DNA of 64,000 nucleotides from Pseudomonadota bacterium (lineage in GTDB: Bacteria; Myxococcota_A; Polyangia; Polyangiales; Polyangiaceae). The stretch covers positions 29,104 to 93,103 of the forward strand of contig JAEWRL010000095.1 in assembly GCA_023398955.1 (NCBI GenBank), given 5' to 3'. This document shows, one piece after another, positions 1 through 10,162 of the stretch. The notes under the pieces were generated by a model. The model saw only the letters and a program-made list of their open reading frames with translations, had not been told where the DNA came from and ran no database searches. Numbering within the stretch: position 1 is the stretch's first letter; every line of letters starts with the position of its first letter. The position numbers were made by a program, and so were the translations under genes.

Positions 1-1
1 G

Positions 2-1165
2 GGCCCATACCTCGACCGACTCGGAGAGCATCTCGAGCAAGCTCACACTCGCCAACCCGCGCGACGTGTCCTGCTCTGCGCGGGGCGCCTCGCTGCGTTC
101 ACCGCCGCCCGGGGTAGCTCGGCGCGTTGGTGTGACGAAGACCTGGTAACGTTCCTGCTCGAGGGCGCGCCGGCGACCGCCGACGCGTTCTACGCATGTG
201 ACGTTCGGCGCGCGTTCGGCGAGCACGGACTGCTCGACGTCACCCAGCCGTTGGCATGGCAGCTCCGGCTGCTCACCGACTACGACGAGCACCTTCGCGA
301 GGTTCGCGGCATCACCGAGAGCGTCCGCCTCGCTCAGGCCGACGTCGTCCGCCAGCTTATGGCATTTCACCGCCGGCGCCATGGCGCCGACGGGATCGAA
401 AACCTCACCGGGAAAGACGTGCTCGATCTCTTCCAGGAGACGGGTGAGCGCTACCGGTGCGTCGCGACCAGGCAGAAGTTCGCCGGCGTCCTGCGCCAGG
501 TGCTTCGTTTCCTCAGGATGCGCGGCCACCTCGAGAAGGACTACGCCGGCACGGTCCCGCTCTTCATCAACTACCGCCTGTCGACGGTGCCGAATCATCT
601 CGCGTGGGCAAACGTGCGGCGGCTCGTCGAGGCGATCGACGTCGACGTCGCGCCCGGTCGCCGCGACCGCGCGATCCTTCTCTTGATCGCTGGCCTCGGC
701 CTCCGGCCGGGGACCATCCGCGCGTTGACGCTCGACCAGATCCATTGGCGCGACGCCGAGCTGCGCATACCGCGCACCAAGAATCGACGAGGCATCAACC
801 TGCCGCTGACCGGCGAGATCGGCGACGCGCTCTCCGAGTACGTCCTGAAGGAGAGGCCCAAGACGGAGCTGCGTACTGTCTTCTTGGGGTACACCAAGCC
901 CCACCGCCCGTTCGCTAGCGGCTCCACGATCACCGCGATGATCTACGGGCGGCTCGACCGCGCAGGCATCCCACGCTCGAAGGGCGCCGCCAATCTCCTG
1001 CGCCACAGCCTGGCCACGCAGCTCGTCAACGGCGGCGTACCCATCAAGCAGGTCTCCGACCTGTTCGGTCACGCGAGCATCGACACCACGGCCATCTACA
1101 CCAAGGTCGATCTCGCATCGCTGAAGCAGGTGCCGATGGCTTTCGCGCTGGGGGTGTCGGCATGA
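2..1165 (+). CDS. Tyrosine recombinase, first of a trio (RitA-like), 5'-partial
   Basis: Site-specific tyrosine recombinase whose start lies left of the window. The frame is open from base 2 with no ATG or GTG, and a TTG at 251 falls inside conserved sequence, so the gene is cut by the window edge rather than starting there. The C-terminal catalytic domain shows the first Arg in GLGLRPGTIRAL, a Lys in RTKNRRG, LLRHSLATQL (the usual first His of HxxR is replaced by Asn) and GHASIDTTAIYTKV with the nucleophilic Tyr. The stop overlaps the next gene by ATGA. Three overlapping recombinases in one direction are the hallmark of RIT elements, where the three enzymes are thought to act together. The family call is firm; the RIT role is inferred from arrangement. 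Confidence 0.85.
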   Translation, partial: GPYLDRLGEHLEQAHTRQPARRVLLCAGRLAAFTAARGSSARWCDEDLVTFLLEGAPATADAFYACDVRRAFGEHGLLDVTQPLAWQLRLLTDYDEHLREVRGITESVRLAQADVVRQLMAFHRRRHGADGIENLTGKDVLDLFQETGERYRCVATRQKFAGVLRQVLRFLRMRGHLEKDYAGTVPLFINYRLSTVPNHLAWANVRRLVEAIDVDVAPGRRDRAILLLIAGLGLRPGTIRALTLDQIHWRDAELRIPRTKNRRGINLPLTGEIGDALSEYVLKERPKTELRTVFLGYTKPHRPFASGSTITAMIYGRLDRAGIPRSKGAANLLRHSLATQLVNGGVPIKQVSDLFGHASIDTTAIYTKVDLASLKQVPMAFALGVSA

Positions 1166-2106
1166 CCCCGCCCCTGACGGATCACATCGCGGCGTACTTG
1201 CGCCTTCAGCAGAAGATGCTGGGCAAGTCGTTCGTCGCCGAGGCGAAGGTGCTGCGCAGCTTCGAGGAGTACGTCTCGTCACGGGAGCACCTCGGCCCGA
1301 TCACGCAGGAGATCGCGATCGCCTTTGCCACCGACGACGGCGAGCGCTCCCCGGAACGGAGCTGGAAGCGGTACAACGTCGTCCGCCACTTCGCGCATTA
1401 CCTCGCGGTGTTCGTGCCGGGCACGTCCGTGCTCGACCCGCGTGCGCTCCGGCGACACCTCAGCCGAACGCCGCCGTTCGTCTTCGGCGACGACGAACTG
1501 ACGCGCCTGTTCCTCGAAGCGCGGAGCCCACGCAAGTCCCAGATCGCTGCCGCGACCCACTACGCGACCTTCGGGCTCGCGGTCAGCACGGGCCTTCGCG
1601 TCGGTGAGGTGATCGGCCTCGATGATGACGAGGTCGATCTCGACGGCTGCCTGTTGAAGGTGTGCGACACCAAGTTCCGTAAGGACCGCCTCGTGCCGAT
1701 CCACACGAGCGTGGCTGCCGCGTTGCGCGAGTACCGCATCGTGCGCGACGCGGTGTTCTCGAAGCGCACGGACCGCGCGTTCTTCGTCAGCACGACCAAG
1801 GGCAAGCGGTTCTACCAGGACAGCCTGACGCTCGCCTTCGCCGCCGTGGCGCGTCGGGCACGGCTGCAGCGTCCTGATGGGCACGAGCCCACGTTCCACT
1901 CGTTGCGGCACACCTTCGCCGTGCGGCGGCTGATGGAGTGGTACCGCGAGGGCGTCGACGTGCAGGCGATGCTCCCGGTGCTTGCGACCTACATGGGCCA
2001 TGTCAACTACACCTCCACCGCGTACTACCTGACGGCAACGCCCGAGCTTCTCGCGCTCGCCGCCGATCGGCACGCCAAGCACGTCGAGGAGGTGGGCCAT
2101 GGGTGA
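1162..2106 (+). CDS. Tyrosine recombinase, second of the trio (RitB-like)
   Basis: A 314-residue phage-integrase-family recombinase. The N-terminal ~100 residues form the SAM-like core-binding region. The catalytic domain carries GLRVGEVIGL (Arg I), HSLRHTFAVRRL (His-x-x-Arg), a GHVNYTSTAYY segment with the C-terminal His and the nucleophilic Tyr. It starts with ATG inside the ATGA overlap with the upstream recombinase and ends within the next gene (ATGGGTGA), so the three are translationally coupled. Length fits the middle member of RIT trios. Catalytic residues look intact. Target site and mobility are not visible here. Confidence 0.9.
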   Translation: MTPPLTDHIAAYLRLQQKMLGKSFVAEAKVLRSFEEYVSSREHLGPITQEIAIAFATDDGERSPERSWKRYNVVRHFAHYLAVFVPGTSVLDPRALRRHLSRTPPFVFGDDELTRLFLEARSPRKSQIAAATHYATFGLAVSTGLRVGEVIGLDDDEVDLDGCLLKVCDTKFRKDRLVPIHTSVAAALREYRIVRDAVFSKRTDRAFFVSTTKGKRFYQDSLTLAFAAVARRARLQRPDGHEPTFHSLRHTFAVRRLMEWYREGVDVQAMLPVLATYMGHVNYTSTAYYLTATPELLALAADRHAKHVEEVGHG

Positions 2107-3103
2107 TGGAACACCGACGCTGGGGCGCGTCCTGGAGTCCTTCTTCCGCGACGCCCTGGCTACCCAGCGGCGCGCGAGCCCGTGCACCATCGCGAGCTAC
2201 CGCGACTCGCTGAAGCTGTTCTTGGTCTTCGTCTCGGAGAGGAAGAAGCGGCCACCTAGCTCGTTCACCGTCGCCGATCTCAACGCCGAGGAGGTCGTCG
2301 CGTTCCTCAACCACCTCGAGACCGGCCGCGGGTGCAGCATCGCCACGCGCAACGTGCGACGCACGGCGCTTCGTGCCTTCTTCCGCCACGTCGGCTACCA
2401 AGACCCAGGGGCGCTCGGGCTCGTTGAGCGGGTGCTCATGGTGCCCGCCAAGCGGTGCGACCATGCGCCCATCGACTTCCTTCGACCCGACGAGCAGGAC
2501 GCGCTGCTCGCCGCGCCCGATCGGAGCACGGTACTCGGGCGACGCGACCATGCAATGCTCACCTTCCTCGTTCGCACAGGCGCCCGCGAGTCCGAGGTGG
2601 TGGGCGTCGACGTGAAGCACGCGCGGCGCGACCTGCCTTGCCAGGTGCTGCTCTTCGGGAAGGGCAGTAAGCAGCGCATCGTGCCTCTCTGCGAGGCCAC
2701 AGTTGCAGTGCTCAACCGCATGCTCGCTGATCGAAGAGAGGCTCAGCCCGACGAGCCTCTCTTCGCGAGCCGCAACGCGAAGCGCCTGGTCCGCCACGGC
2801 GTAATCCATGTCGTTCGACGCCACGTTGCGAAGGCGGCCGGCAAGCTGCCGTCGCTGGGTGAGCGCTCGGTGACGCCGCACCTCTTGCGGCACACTTGCG
2901 CGATGAACCTTCTTCGCAAGGGCGTCGATATCACCACGATCCGCGGGTGGCTTGGGCACGTCAACGTGCAGACGACCCACATGTACATGGAGGCCGACAC
3001 GGAGATGAAGAGGAAGGCCTTGGAGCGCTGCGCCGTGACGGTGCCAGAGGCCAGCCGCTTCGAGGCTCCCGATTCGGTCCTCGCGATTTTGGAGGCACTC
3101 TAA
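2099..3103 (+). CDS. Tyrosine recombinase, third of the trio (RitC-like)
   Basis: A 334-residue XerC/D-like recombinase. An N-terminal core-binding domain (about 1-110) precedes the catalytic domain with RTGARESEVVGV (Arg I), HLLRHTCAMNLL (His-x-x-Arg) and GHVNVQTTHMYMEAD (His and nucleophilic Tyr). The start overlaps the upstream stop by eight bases. It ends 14 bases before the convergent stop of the portal gene, leaving almost no room for a right-hand terminal repeat. Either the element end lies inside the portal gene's 3' region or the trio is a resident integrase set of a larger element. Confidence 0.9.
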   Translation: MGDGTPTLGRVLESFFRDALATQRRASPCTIASYRDSLKLFLVFVSERKKRPPSSFTVADLNAEEVVAFLNHLETGRGCSIATRNVRRTALRAFFRHVGYQDPGALGLVERVLMVPAKRCDHAPIDFLRPDEQDALLAAPDRSTVLGRRDHAMLTFLVRTGARESEVVGVDVKHARRDLPCQVLLFGKGSKQRIVPLCEATVAVLNRMLADRREAQPDEPLFASRNAKRLVRHGVIHVVRRHVAKAAGKLPSLGERSVTPHLLRHTCAMNLLRKGVDITTIRGWLGHVNVQTTHMYMEADTEMKRKALERCAVTVPEASRFEAPDSVLAILEAL

Positions 3104-3117
3104 AATGTTGCGGACGG

Positions 3118-4928
<1,811 letters not shown>

Positions 4929-4932
<4 letters not shown>

Positions 4933-5138
4933 GCCGTCTCCTCGGCATAGGCGACGAGGTTCTTCGGACCGAGCGACACTGACCGCAGCCGAAGGCCGCG
5001 CTCGGCAACGGCGGCCCGAACCGCGTCACGCAAACCGTCCGCCGTGTGGGCCTCGACCGAAAACGTCTCGGCGGCCTTGGGCGGGCCCGCGGGGCTGCGC
5101 TCCTGGGTGATAACGAAGAGCCTGACGGCGCGCTGCAT
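4929..5138 (-). CDS. Small hypothetical protein of the phage module
   Basis: A 69-residue protein starting with ATG at 5138, chosen because GGAGGA sits six bases upstream; longer in-frame extensions lack a ribosome site and have non-coding character. The sequence is an alpha/beta mix (MQRAVRLFVITQ..., ETFSVEAHTADGLRDAVRAAVAERG...) without a motif I recognise. It overlaps the portal start by ATGA, so the two are probably co-translated. A role next to the portal is suggested by position only. Confidence 0.6.
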
Positions 5139-5165
5139 GGTGTCCTCCGGCGGAAGCGGAGGTTC

Positions 5166-5226
5166 GGCGTGCGACTCGCCTTTTCGGAGACCTTCTGCAC
5201 CGGAGGACCTTGGCGAGCCGCACGCC
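5166..5226. promoter_or_regulatory. Long hairpin upstream of the small phage gene
   Basis: An inverted repeat with 15-base arms, 5166-5180 and 5212-5226 (GGCGTGCGACTCGCC against GGCGAGCCGCACGCC), with one mismatch that would be a G-U pair in RNA on one strand. It lies between the stop of the upstream reading frame (5282) and the ribosome site of the 5138 gene on the minus strand. No T-run follows, so it may be a processing or attenuation structure rather than an intrinsic terminator. Confidence 0.5.
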
Positions 5227-5281
5227 TTGCCTCCGTGGAAGCAAAGCGCCCGGGATGCAGCGCGGGGACGAGTCGTCGCGC

Positions 5282-5596
5282 TCACCAGCGCCATCGCAGA
5301 CCACCGAGCGCGCCGTAGTCCGGCTGCCACCGGCCGAAGGGATCGCGCGCGACACCGCCCCAGCCCTGGGCGAAGGCCGAGAGCCCACCGGTGATCCGAT
5401 GGGCGTAGTCGAGCCCACCGCCGGCGGCATCCGGCTTCACGTAGCCGAAGAGGTCGAGGTGTCCGTGGCCCGGTTGGTACGCGCCAGCCCGATCGAGCCC
5501 GCGGCTCAGGCTGGCGTCGATGCCAAAGGGCGCGGGGTCTCCACGATCGGCTTCGGTGCGGGCGTGGCCGAAACGGCTCGCTCGGTCAGCCGCAGA
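5282..5596 (-). CDS. Reading frame without a start codon, possible -1 frameshift product
   Basis: The frame is open from 5596 to the TGA at 5282-5284 (104 codons). It has strong third-position GC bias and a convincing protein sequence ending in ...DPFGRWQPDYGALGGLRWRW, yet no upstream ATG, GTG or TTG that would include its conserved-looking part (an internal GTG gives only about 44 residues). It overlaps the end of the 5506-5796 frame. At 5524-5530 the zero-frame codons read cgC CCT TTG, which fits an X_XXY_YYZ slippery heptamer. A -1 slip there would join the two frames. The alternative is a decayed gene with a simple frameshift. I do not recognise the family. Confidence 0.45.
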   Translation of the reverse strand, partial: SAADRASRFGHARTEADRGDPAPFGIDASLSRGLDRAGAYQPGHGHLDLFGYVKPDAAGGGLDYAHRITGGLSAFAQGWGGVARDPFGRWQPDYGALGGLRWRW

Positions 5597-5796
5597 TCAT
5601 GGACCGCGGCCTCGACCTTCGACCCAAGGAAACTGTCGAGCGCGCCACCCGAGAGCCCGAGCACCTCTGCGAGCACCCGGATGCCCCTGGCGCCGAGGTA
5701 GCTCTTCACGTTGGCGACAGCCGCGTCCTTGATGCGCCGTTTCTCGGCCTCGCTGATCTTGCCGTCCGCGCTGGCGGCCTTGATCTCAGCGACCAC
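5506..5796 (-). CDS. 5'-truncated phage-module protein
   Basis: A 96-residue frame beginning with GTG at 5796. The coding character continues back to 5808, where a TAA inside the palindrome at 5808-5829 ends it, so the true N-terminus was removed by a rearrangement. The visible part is helical (VVAEIKAASADGKISEAEKRRIKDAAVANVKSYLG...), a layout reminiscent of the C-terminal half of small phage holin-like or structural proteins, but I cannot assign a family. The last ~30 residues are Pro/Thr-rich and overlap the next frame in -1 phase. Probably not functional unless an unseen start exists. Confidence 0.45.
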   Translation of the reverse strand: MVAEIKAASADGKISEAEKRRIKDAAVANVKSYLGARGIRVLAEVLGLSGGALDSFLGSKVEAAVHDLRLTERAVSATPAPKPIVETPRPLASTPA

Positions 5797-5807
5797 CGTC
5801 TGCTGCA

Positions 5808-5829
5808 GTTATGCCGAGCTCGGCATAAC
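5808..5829. repeat. Perfect 22-bp palindrome at a rearrangement joint
   Basis: GTTATGCCGAG followed directly by its exact reverse complement. On the left it truncates the N-terminus of a minus-strand phage gene; on the right it truncates the N-terminus of a plus-strand kef gene. Coding similarity to Kef proteins resumes within about ten bases. A perfect dyad exactly at the joint of two decapitated genes suggests a recombinase or transposon-end recognition site, for example the crossover site of a tyrosine recombinase or the end of an IS91-like element. Confidence 0.8.
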
Positions 5830-7335
5830 CACAGGTTCGTGATCGGGGTGCAGCTTTCGTTTCGGGAGCTGCGTCGCGCGGGACGCGTCGCGCTTTTGGG
5901 GGCGAGCGTCCAAGTGCTGGTGACCATCGGCACCGTCTTCGCCCTGGGCCGCGTCGTCGGCTTCGGACCTCTCGAGTCCCTTTTCTTTGGCGCGGTCGTC
6001 TCGAACTCGTCGAGCACGGTACTCGGAAAAGTGCTCGCCGAGCGCGAACAGACGGAGACCGGGGCCGGGCGCACGGCGCTTGCGTGGTCGTCCGTTCAAG
6101 ACTTGGGGACCGTCTTCTTGATCGCGATCCTCGGCACGCTCGCGCGCGCCGAAGCACCGGGCGCCGACTTGGCATGGACCCTCGGCAAGACCGCGTTGTT
6201 TCTCGGCCTGCTGGTGCCGCTCGCGCTCTTCGTCCTGCCGCGGTTTCTCGAGCGCATCGCCGCGCTCCGGAATCGCGAGATCTTCGTGCTGGCGGCGGGA
6301 TGCATTGCCATTGGCATGTCCTACGTTTCCAGCTTGCTCGGGGTTTCGACCGCGCTCGGAGCCTTTCTCGCCGGCGCCATCGTGGGGGATTCGTATCTTT
6401 CGCACCGCATCTTGGGTGAGACAATCTCGTTTCGCGACCTGTTCTCGGGTCTTTTCCTGGTTGCCATCGGAATGTCGATCGACCTGCGGTTCGTCGTAAG
6501 TTACCTACCGTTGGTGCTGCTGTGCGCCGGCTGCATCGTCCTCGTGAAAGGCGTAGTGTCGGTGCTCGTCGGTCGCCTCCTCGGAGCTTCCTGGGCCGCA
6601 GCGACCGCCATCGGGGTCGGACTGGCTCAGTCGGGAGAGTTCTCTTTATTGATGGCGCGGCTGGGCCAGGACCTCGGGGCGATTTCCTCGGTCGTGTTCA
6701 ACGTGCTGCTTGCTGGTACCGCGGTGAGCATTCTGATCGCTCCCCACCTTCAACGCGTTGCGCTGCCCCTTGGCAGGCTTCTCGCGCGCCGGCAGCAAGA
6801 TGCGGAGCTCGAAGCGCCGAAACCAGTGGGCCTGCCGAGCCAGGGCGGTCATGTCGTCGTCTGCGGGCATGGCCGAGTGGGCCAGATCGTGACCAAGCTG
6901 CTGCGAAGTCACGACGTTCCATTCGTCGTGATCGATGAGGACCACGAGGTCGTGCGCGGCCTCCGAGAAGCCGGCATCCATGCGCTGTTCGGGGATGCGG
7001 CCCGCCCTGTACTGCTCGAGCGCTCCGGGGTGGCACGGGCGAAGATGATCGTCATCGCCATTCCCGATCGCACGGCCGCACGGCAAATTCTGGATCATGC
7101 TCGAGACCTGAGCTCGTCCATCCCAGTCGTCGTACGAACGCACAGCGACGACGAGCGGAGCAGGCTCTACGCGGCAGGCGCAAGCGAAGCGGTGATGGGT
7201 GAGCTCGAGCTGGCACTGGAGCTAGGGCGCCGTGCGCTCGAAATTTCGGGTGTCGAACCGGCCGCGGTGCGAACGGCCGTCGACGAAATCCGCAATGCAC
7301 AGGGGCCCAACAGCGCTGTCGGCGACGGCGAGTAG
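5830..7335 (+). pseudogene. Kef-type K+/H+ antiporter, N-terminus missing
   Basis: Remnant of a CPA2-family monovalent cation/proton antiporter. The frame from GTG 5839 encodes about 498 residues: membrane helices from IGVQLSFREL onward, the conserved SNSSSTVLGKVL segment, then about eight more helices. A cytoplasmic TrkA-N domain follows with the GHGRVGQ nucleotide-binding loop (near 350-470). Intact relatives have about 80 more N-terminal residues (two to three helices); these are replaced at the palindrome by unrelated sequence. The frame stays open leftward to 5599 only because it is antisense to phage genes. An intact protein would export K+ under redox or electrophile stress. Function is doubtful here. 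Confidence 0.85.
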
Positions 7336-7589
7336 GGGAACTACGTCCAATCAGATGGCTTCCGCGAGCCCGGTTCGAACGCGGTCCCGCGCTAGGCCGC
7401 GCGGATCTCCCGTGGCGCTGAGGGGTGCCGCACGCAAGACGTGCGCCTGCGAATAGACGGGTCAGCATTGATCCTCCAGGTTTCGCGGGCTATGGACCAC
7501 CCTGCGGCGCGCCCGGAGCTCGTCCGGCCCCACGGCAGGGGGCAGGACCTCTCCCGGCGAGACAGTTCTGCTCTCCAAGACGTGATTCC
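7336..7589. other. Intergenic gap between kef remnant and RND gene
   Basis: 254 bases with no coding unit I would defend. The reading frame of the RND gene stays open back to 7425, but that extension is Pro/Arg/Gly-rich and unlike the family. No clear promoter or hairpin was seen. Confidence 0.4.
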
Positions 7590-10100
7590 ATGATTGCTCG
7601 CTTCGAACGCTTTCTCGCGCGCCTGGTTGCGTTTCAGGCAGCGCGCCCCCTCCTGGTCATCGTGCTTGCAGCGTTTACGATCGTTCCTGCAGCGCTCTTG
7701 GCCCGGAACCTCGAGCTTCGCACAGGGTTCGATGAGCTGCTGCCGGACAAGCAACCGAGCGTTGTCGAGCTCCGGCGAACCAGCGAACGCCTCTCGAACA
7801 TGTCGACGCTCGGCGTCGTCGCCGAGTCGAGCGACACCGAGCTCCTCAAGCGCTTCATCGACGAGCTCGTACCCGAGATCCGAAAACTGCCCCCGGAACT
7901 CGTGAGCGCCGTGGAGGGGGGCACGCAAGAGGCAAAGAAGTTCTTCGAAGAGCACAAGCATCTCTACGCAAGCGTCGAAGATCTCGAGGAGCTCCGAGAC
8001 GACCTCTCCGCCAGGTACGATTGGGAAGTGGGGCAGCGGATGGGGACGAACATCGATGACGAGCCGCCCCCGGCCGTTACTGCCGAATCCATCGCGGAGC
8101 GCTTCCAGAAAAAGATCGACGATGCCGAGAAAAAGAGCTCGCCGGGTCTCGAAGGATACTTCATCGGCGAGGATGGCAAGCTCGGCGTCATTCTGGTGCG
8201 CACCCCGCTCGCCCCGATGAGCCAGCGGGCTTTCGAGCTTCAACAGCGCATCTCGGAGATCGTTGAAGCGGATGACTGGAAGGGGGCGGACCCAAGCTTC
8301 CGCTACGGCTTCGGCGGCAACCTGGTGACGAGCGCAGAGGAGTACCGCGACGTGAGCCGCGATCTCACCGAGACCGGTGCTCTCGGGGTGGGCTTGGTGC
8401 TGCTCGTGGTGTTTCTATTCTTCTGGCGGGTACGCGTTCTCGTCGCCCTGGGGGTGAGCATTGGGCTCGGCTGCCTCTGGACGTTTGCATTCGCCGAAGC
8501 GGCCATCGGCCATCTCAATACGGCGACGGGCTTCCTCGTCAGCGTCATCGCAGGAAACGGCATCAACGCGATGGTCATCTACATGGCCCGCTTCGTCGAA
8601 GCGAGACGGGACGAGGGTAAGGGCACGGCAGACGCCCTCCACACCGCGTCGCTTGGCACCTATGCCGCCACGTTCGCTGCGGTCGCAGTGGCGATGGTGG
8701 CGTACGGCGCGCTGATGACCACTGAATTCCGTGGCTTCCGACACTTCGGCATCATCGGAGCAGCCGGAATGTTGCTCTGTTGGATCGCTGCATACGCGGT
8801 ACTGCCGGCAGTGCTCGTGCTCGCCGATAGGGTCCGGCCTTTCGACACGAGCAGCCGTTGGCGAGATCGTTTGAGCGGTTGGTACGGTCGCCCCTTCATT
8901 TGGCTCGCGAAGCGATTCACGCGTTCTCTCGCTGTCCTCGGTGTTCTCTCCGGAGTTCTGGGGCTTTACGCTACCGTCCGCTACTTCTCGGGCGACCCGA
9001 TGGAGTACGATCTCAAGAGGGTGCGAAACGAGATCCGCGAATCGACGTCGGCGCGTTCTCTCTCGGCGAGGATGAACCGCGTCGTCGGAAACATGAACCA
9101 AAGCGGCAAGGCCGTGCTCGTCGACCGGCTTGATCAAGTGCCGTTACTCGTGGCGGAGCTCGAACGGCGCCGGGAGGCGGCGCCTCCGGAGCAAAAGCCG
9201 TTCGGGAAGGTCGTCAGCATCCACTCGCTGTTGCCCGACGCCCAGGAACGAAAGCTCGGGATTCTCCGAGAAATCGAAGGCTACGTCGTACGAGCTCGTG
9301 AACGCGGTTGGATTTCGGACGCGGACTTCGCGAAAGTGCGAACGCATCTTCCGAGCGAGATCCGTGCTATCGGCGTCGACGATCTCCCCGAGCTCGTCGC
9401 GCGTCCGTTCCAAGAGAAAGACGGAACGCGAGGCAGGATCGTATACGTCGCCCCGGTGCACGGAAGGAGCGTGAACGATGCTCACTATCTTCTGCAGTGG
9501 GCCGACAGCTTTCGTGAGGTCTTGCTGCCGACCGGAGAGACCATCCGGGCGAGCGGCGATGCCGTGGTGTACGCGGACATGCTGCGGACGATCGCGAGAG
9601 ACGCGCCTCGGGTGGCGCTTCTCAGCTTCGTCGGTACGATCGGCGTTATCCTGCTTTCGTTTAGAGCTCGTCCCGCGGGCTGGGTGGCATTGGCGACCCT
9701 TGCTCTCGGCTTGAGCTGGATGGTTGGCATCCTGTATCTCGTCGACGTGAAGCTCAATTTCTTGAACTTCGTGGCGCTGCCGGTCGCGATCGGGGTTGGT
9801 TCAGATTACGCAATCAACGTCATGAAGCGGCGCGAGATCGAGGGAGACGAAGGCATCGAGCGAGCGTTCACGGAGACCGGCGGCGCCGTCGTGGCGTGCT
9901 CGATGACCACGCTGTGCGGGTATGCGGCCCTCCTGTTCAGCATCAACGGTGCGGTGAAGAGCCTGGGCCTGACCGCTGGCTTGGGCGAAGCCGCAACCCA
10001 GCTCTCGGCCATGTTGGTCCTCCCGGCTGTCCTCTATTGGTTTGCCTCGCGGCAAGCCCGGCGCTCCTCCGCTGTGGAACCTTCTAGAGCGGTCTTGTGA
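7590..10100 (+). CDS. RND-superfamily exporter with two MMPL domains
   Basis: An 836-residue inner-membrane transporter of the RND/MMPL type, most like the hopanoid/lipid-exporter and uncharacterised RND branch. Start ATG 7590 (MIARFERFLARL) puts the first membrane helix at residues ~20-40 as in the family. A periplasmic loop (to ~270) is followed by an MMPL block of about five helices (270-430), helix 7 near 455, a second periplasmic loop, and a second MMPL block from ~665 to 815. The GVGSDYAINVMKRR segment near 750 belongs to the conserved Gly-Asp-Tyr signature that carries protons in this superfamily. It is convergent with the antiporter gene, 62 bases apart. Substrate unknown. Confidence 0.85.
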   Translation: MIARFERFLARLVAFQAARPLLVIVLAAFTIVPAALLARNLELRTGFDELLPDKQPSVVELRRTSERLSNMSTLGVVAESSDTELLKRFIDELVPEIRKLPPELVSAVEGGTQEAKKFFEEHKHLYASVEDLEELRDDLSARYDWEVGQRMGTNIDDEPPPAVTAESIAERFQKKIDDAEKKSSPGLEGYFIGEDGKLGVILVRTPLAPMSQRAFELQQRISEIVEADDWKGADPSFRYGFGGNLVTSAEEYRDVSRDLTETGALGVGLVLLVVFLFFWRVRVLVALGVSIGLGCLWTFAFAEAAIGHLNTATGFLVSVIAGNGINAMVIYMARFVEARRDEGKGTADALHTASLGTYAATFAAVAVAMVAYGALMTTEFRGFRHFGIIGAAGMLLCWIAAYAVLPAVLVLADRVRPFDTSSRWRDRLSGWYGRPFIWLAKRFTRSLAVLGVLSGVLGLYATVRYFSGDPMEYDLKRVRNEIRESTSARSLSARMNRVVGNMNQSGKAVLVDRLDQVPLLVAELERRREAAPPEQKPFGKVVSIHSLLPDAQERKLGILREIEGYVVRARERGWISDADFAKVRTHLPSEIRAIGVDDLPELVARPFQEKDGTRGRIVYVAPVHGRSVNDAHYLLQWADSFREVLLPTGETIRASGDAVVYADMLRTIARDAPRVALLSFVGTIGVILLSFRARPAGWVALATLALGLSWMVGILYLVDVKLNFLNFVALPVAIGVGSDYAINVMKRREIEGDEGIERAFTETGGAVVACSMTTLCGYAALLFSINGAVKSLGLTAGLGEAATQLSAMLVLPAVLYWFASRQARRSSAVEPSRAVL

Positions 10101-10162
10101 AGCAAGGTCCCGAAGCAACTCGAGCGAGGGTTTCAGGGCGGCGCTCGCCGTGAGCTCCCCAG

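Larger units (their letters stand above)
1..3103 (+). mobile_element. Recombinase-in-trio (RIT) module, left end missing
   Basis: Three tyrosine-recombinase genes overlap head to tail (ATGA, then ATGGGTGA), all on the plus strand, matching the published definition of RIT elements (Van Houdt and colleagues; Ricker and colleagues). Such elements normally end in inverted repeats. The left end is outside the window and I found no clear repeat in the 14 bases right of the trio, so the boundary is the coding limit, not a proven element end. Confidence 0.65.

Noticed and set aside
5599..5838. N-terminal extension of the kef frame across the palindrome
   Set aside because: The frame is open there, but the sequence is antisense to phage genes and unlike any Kef N-terminus; similarity begins only after the joint.
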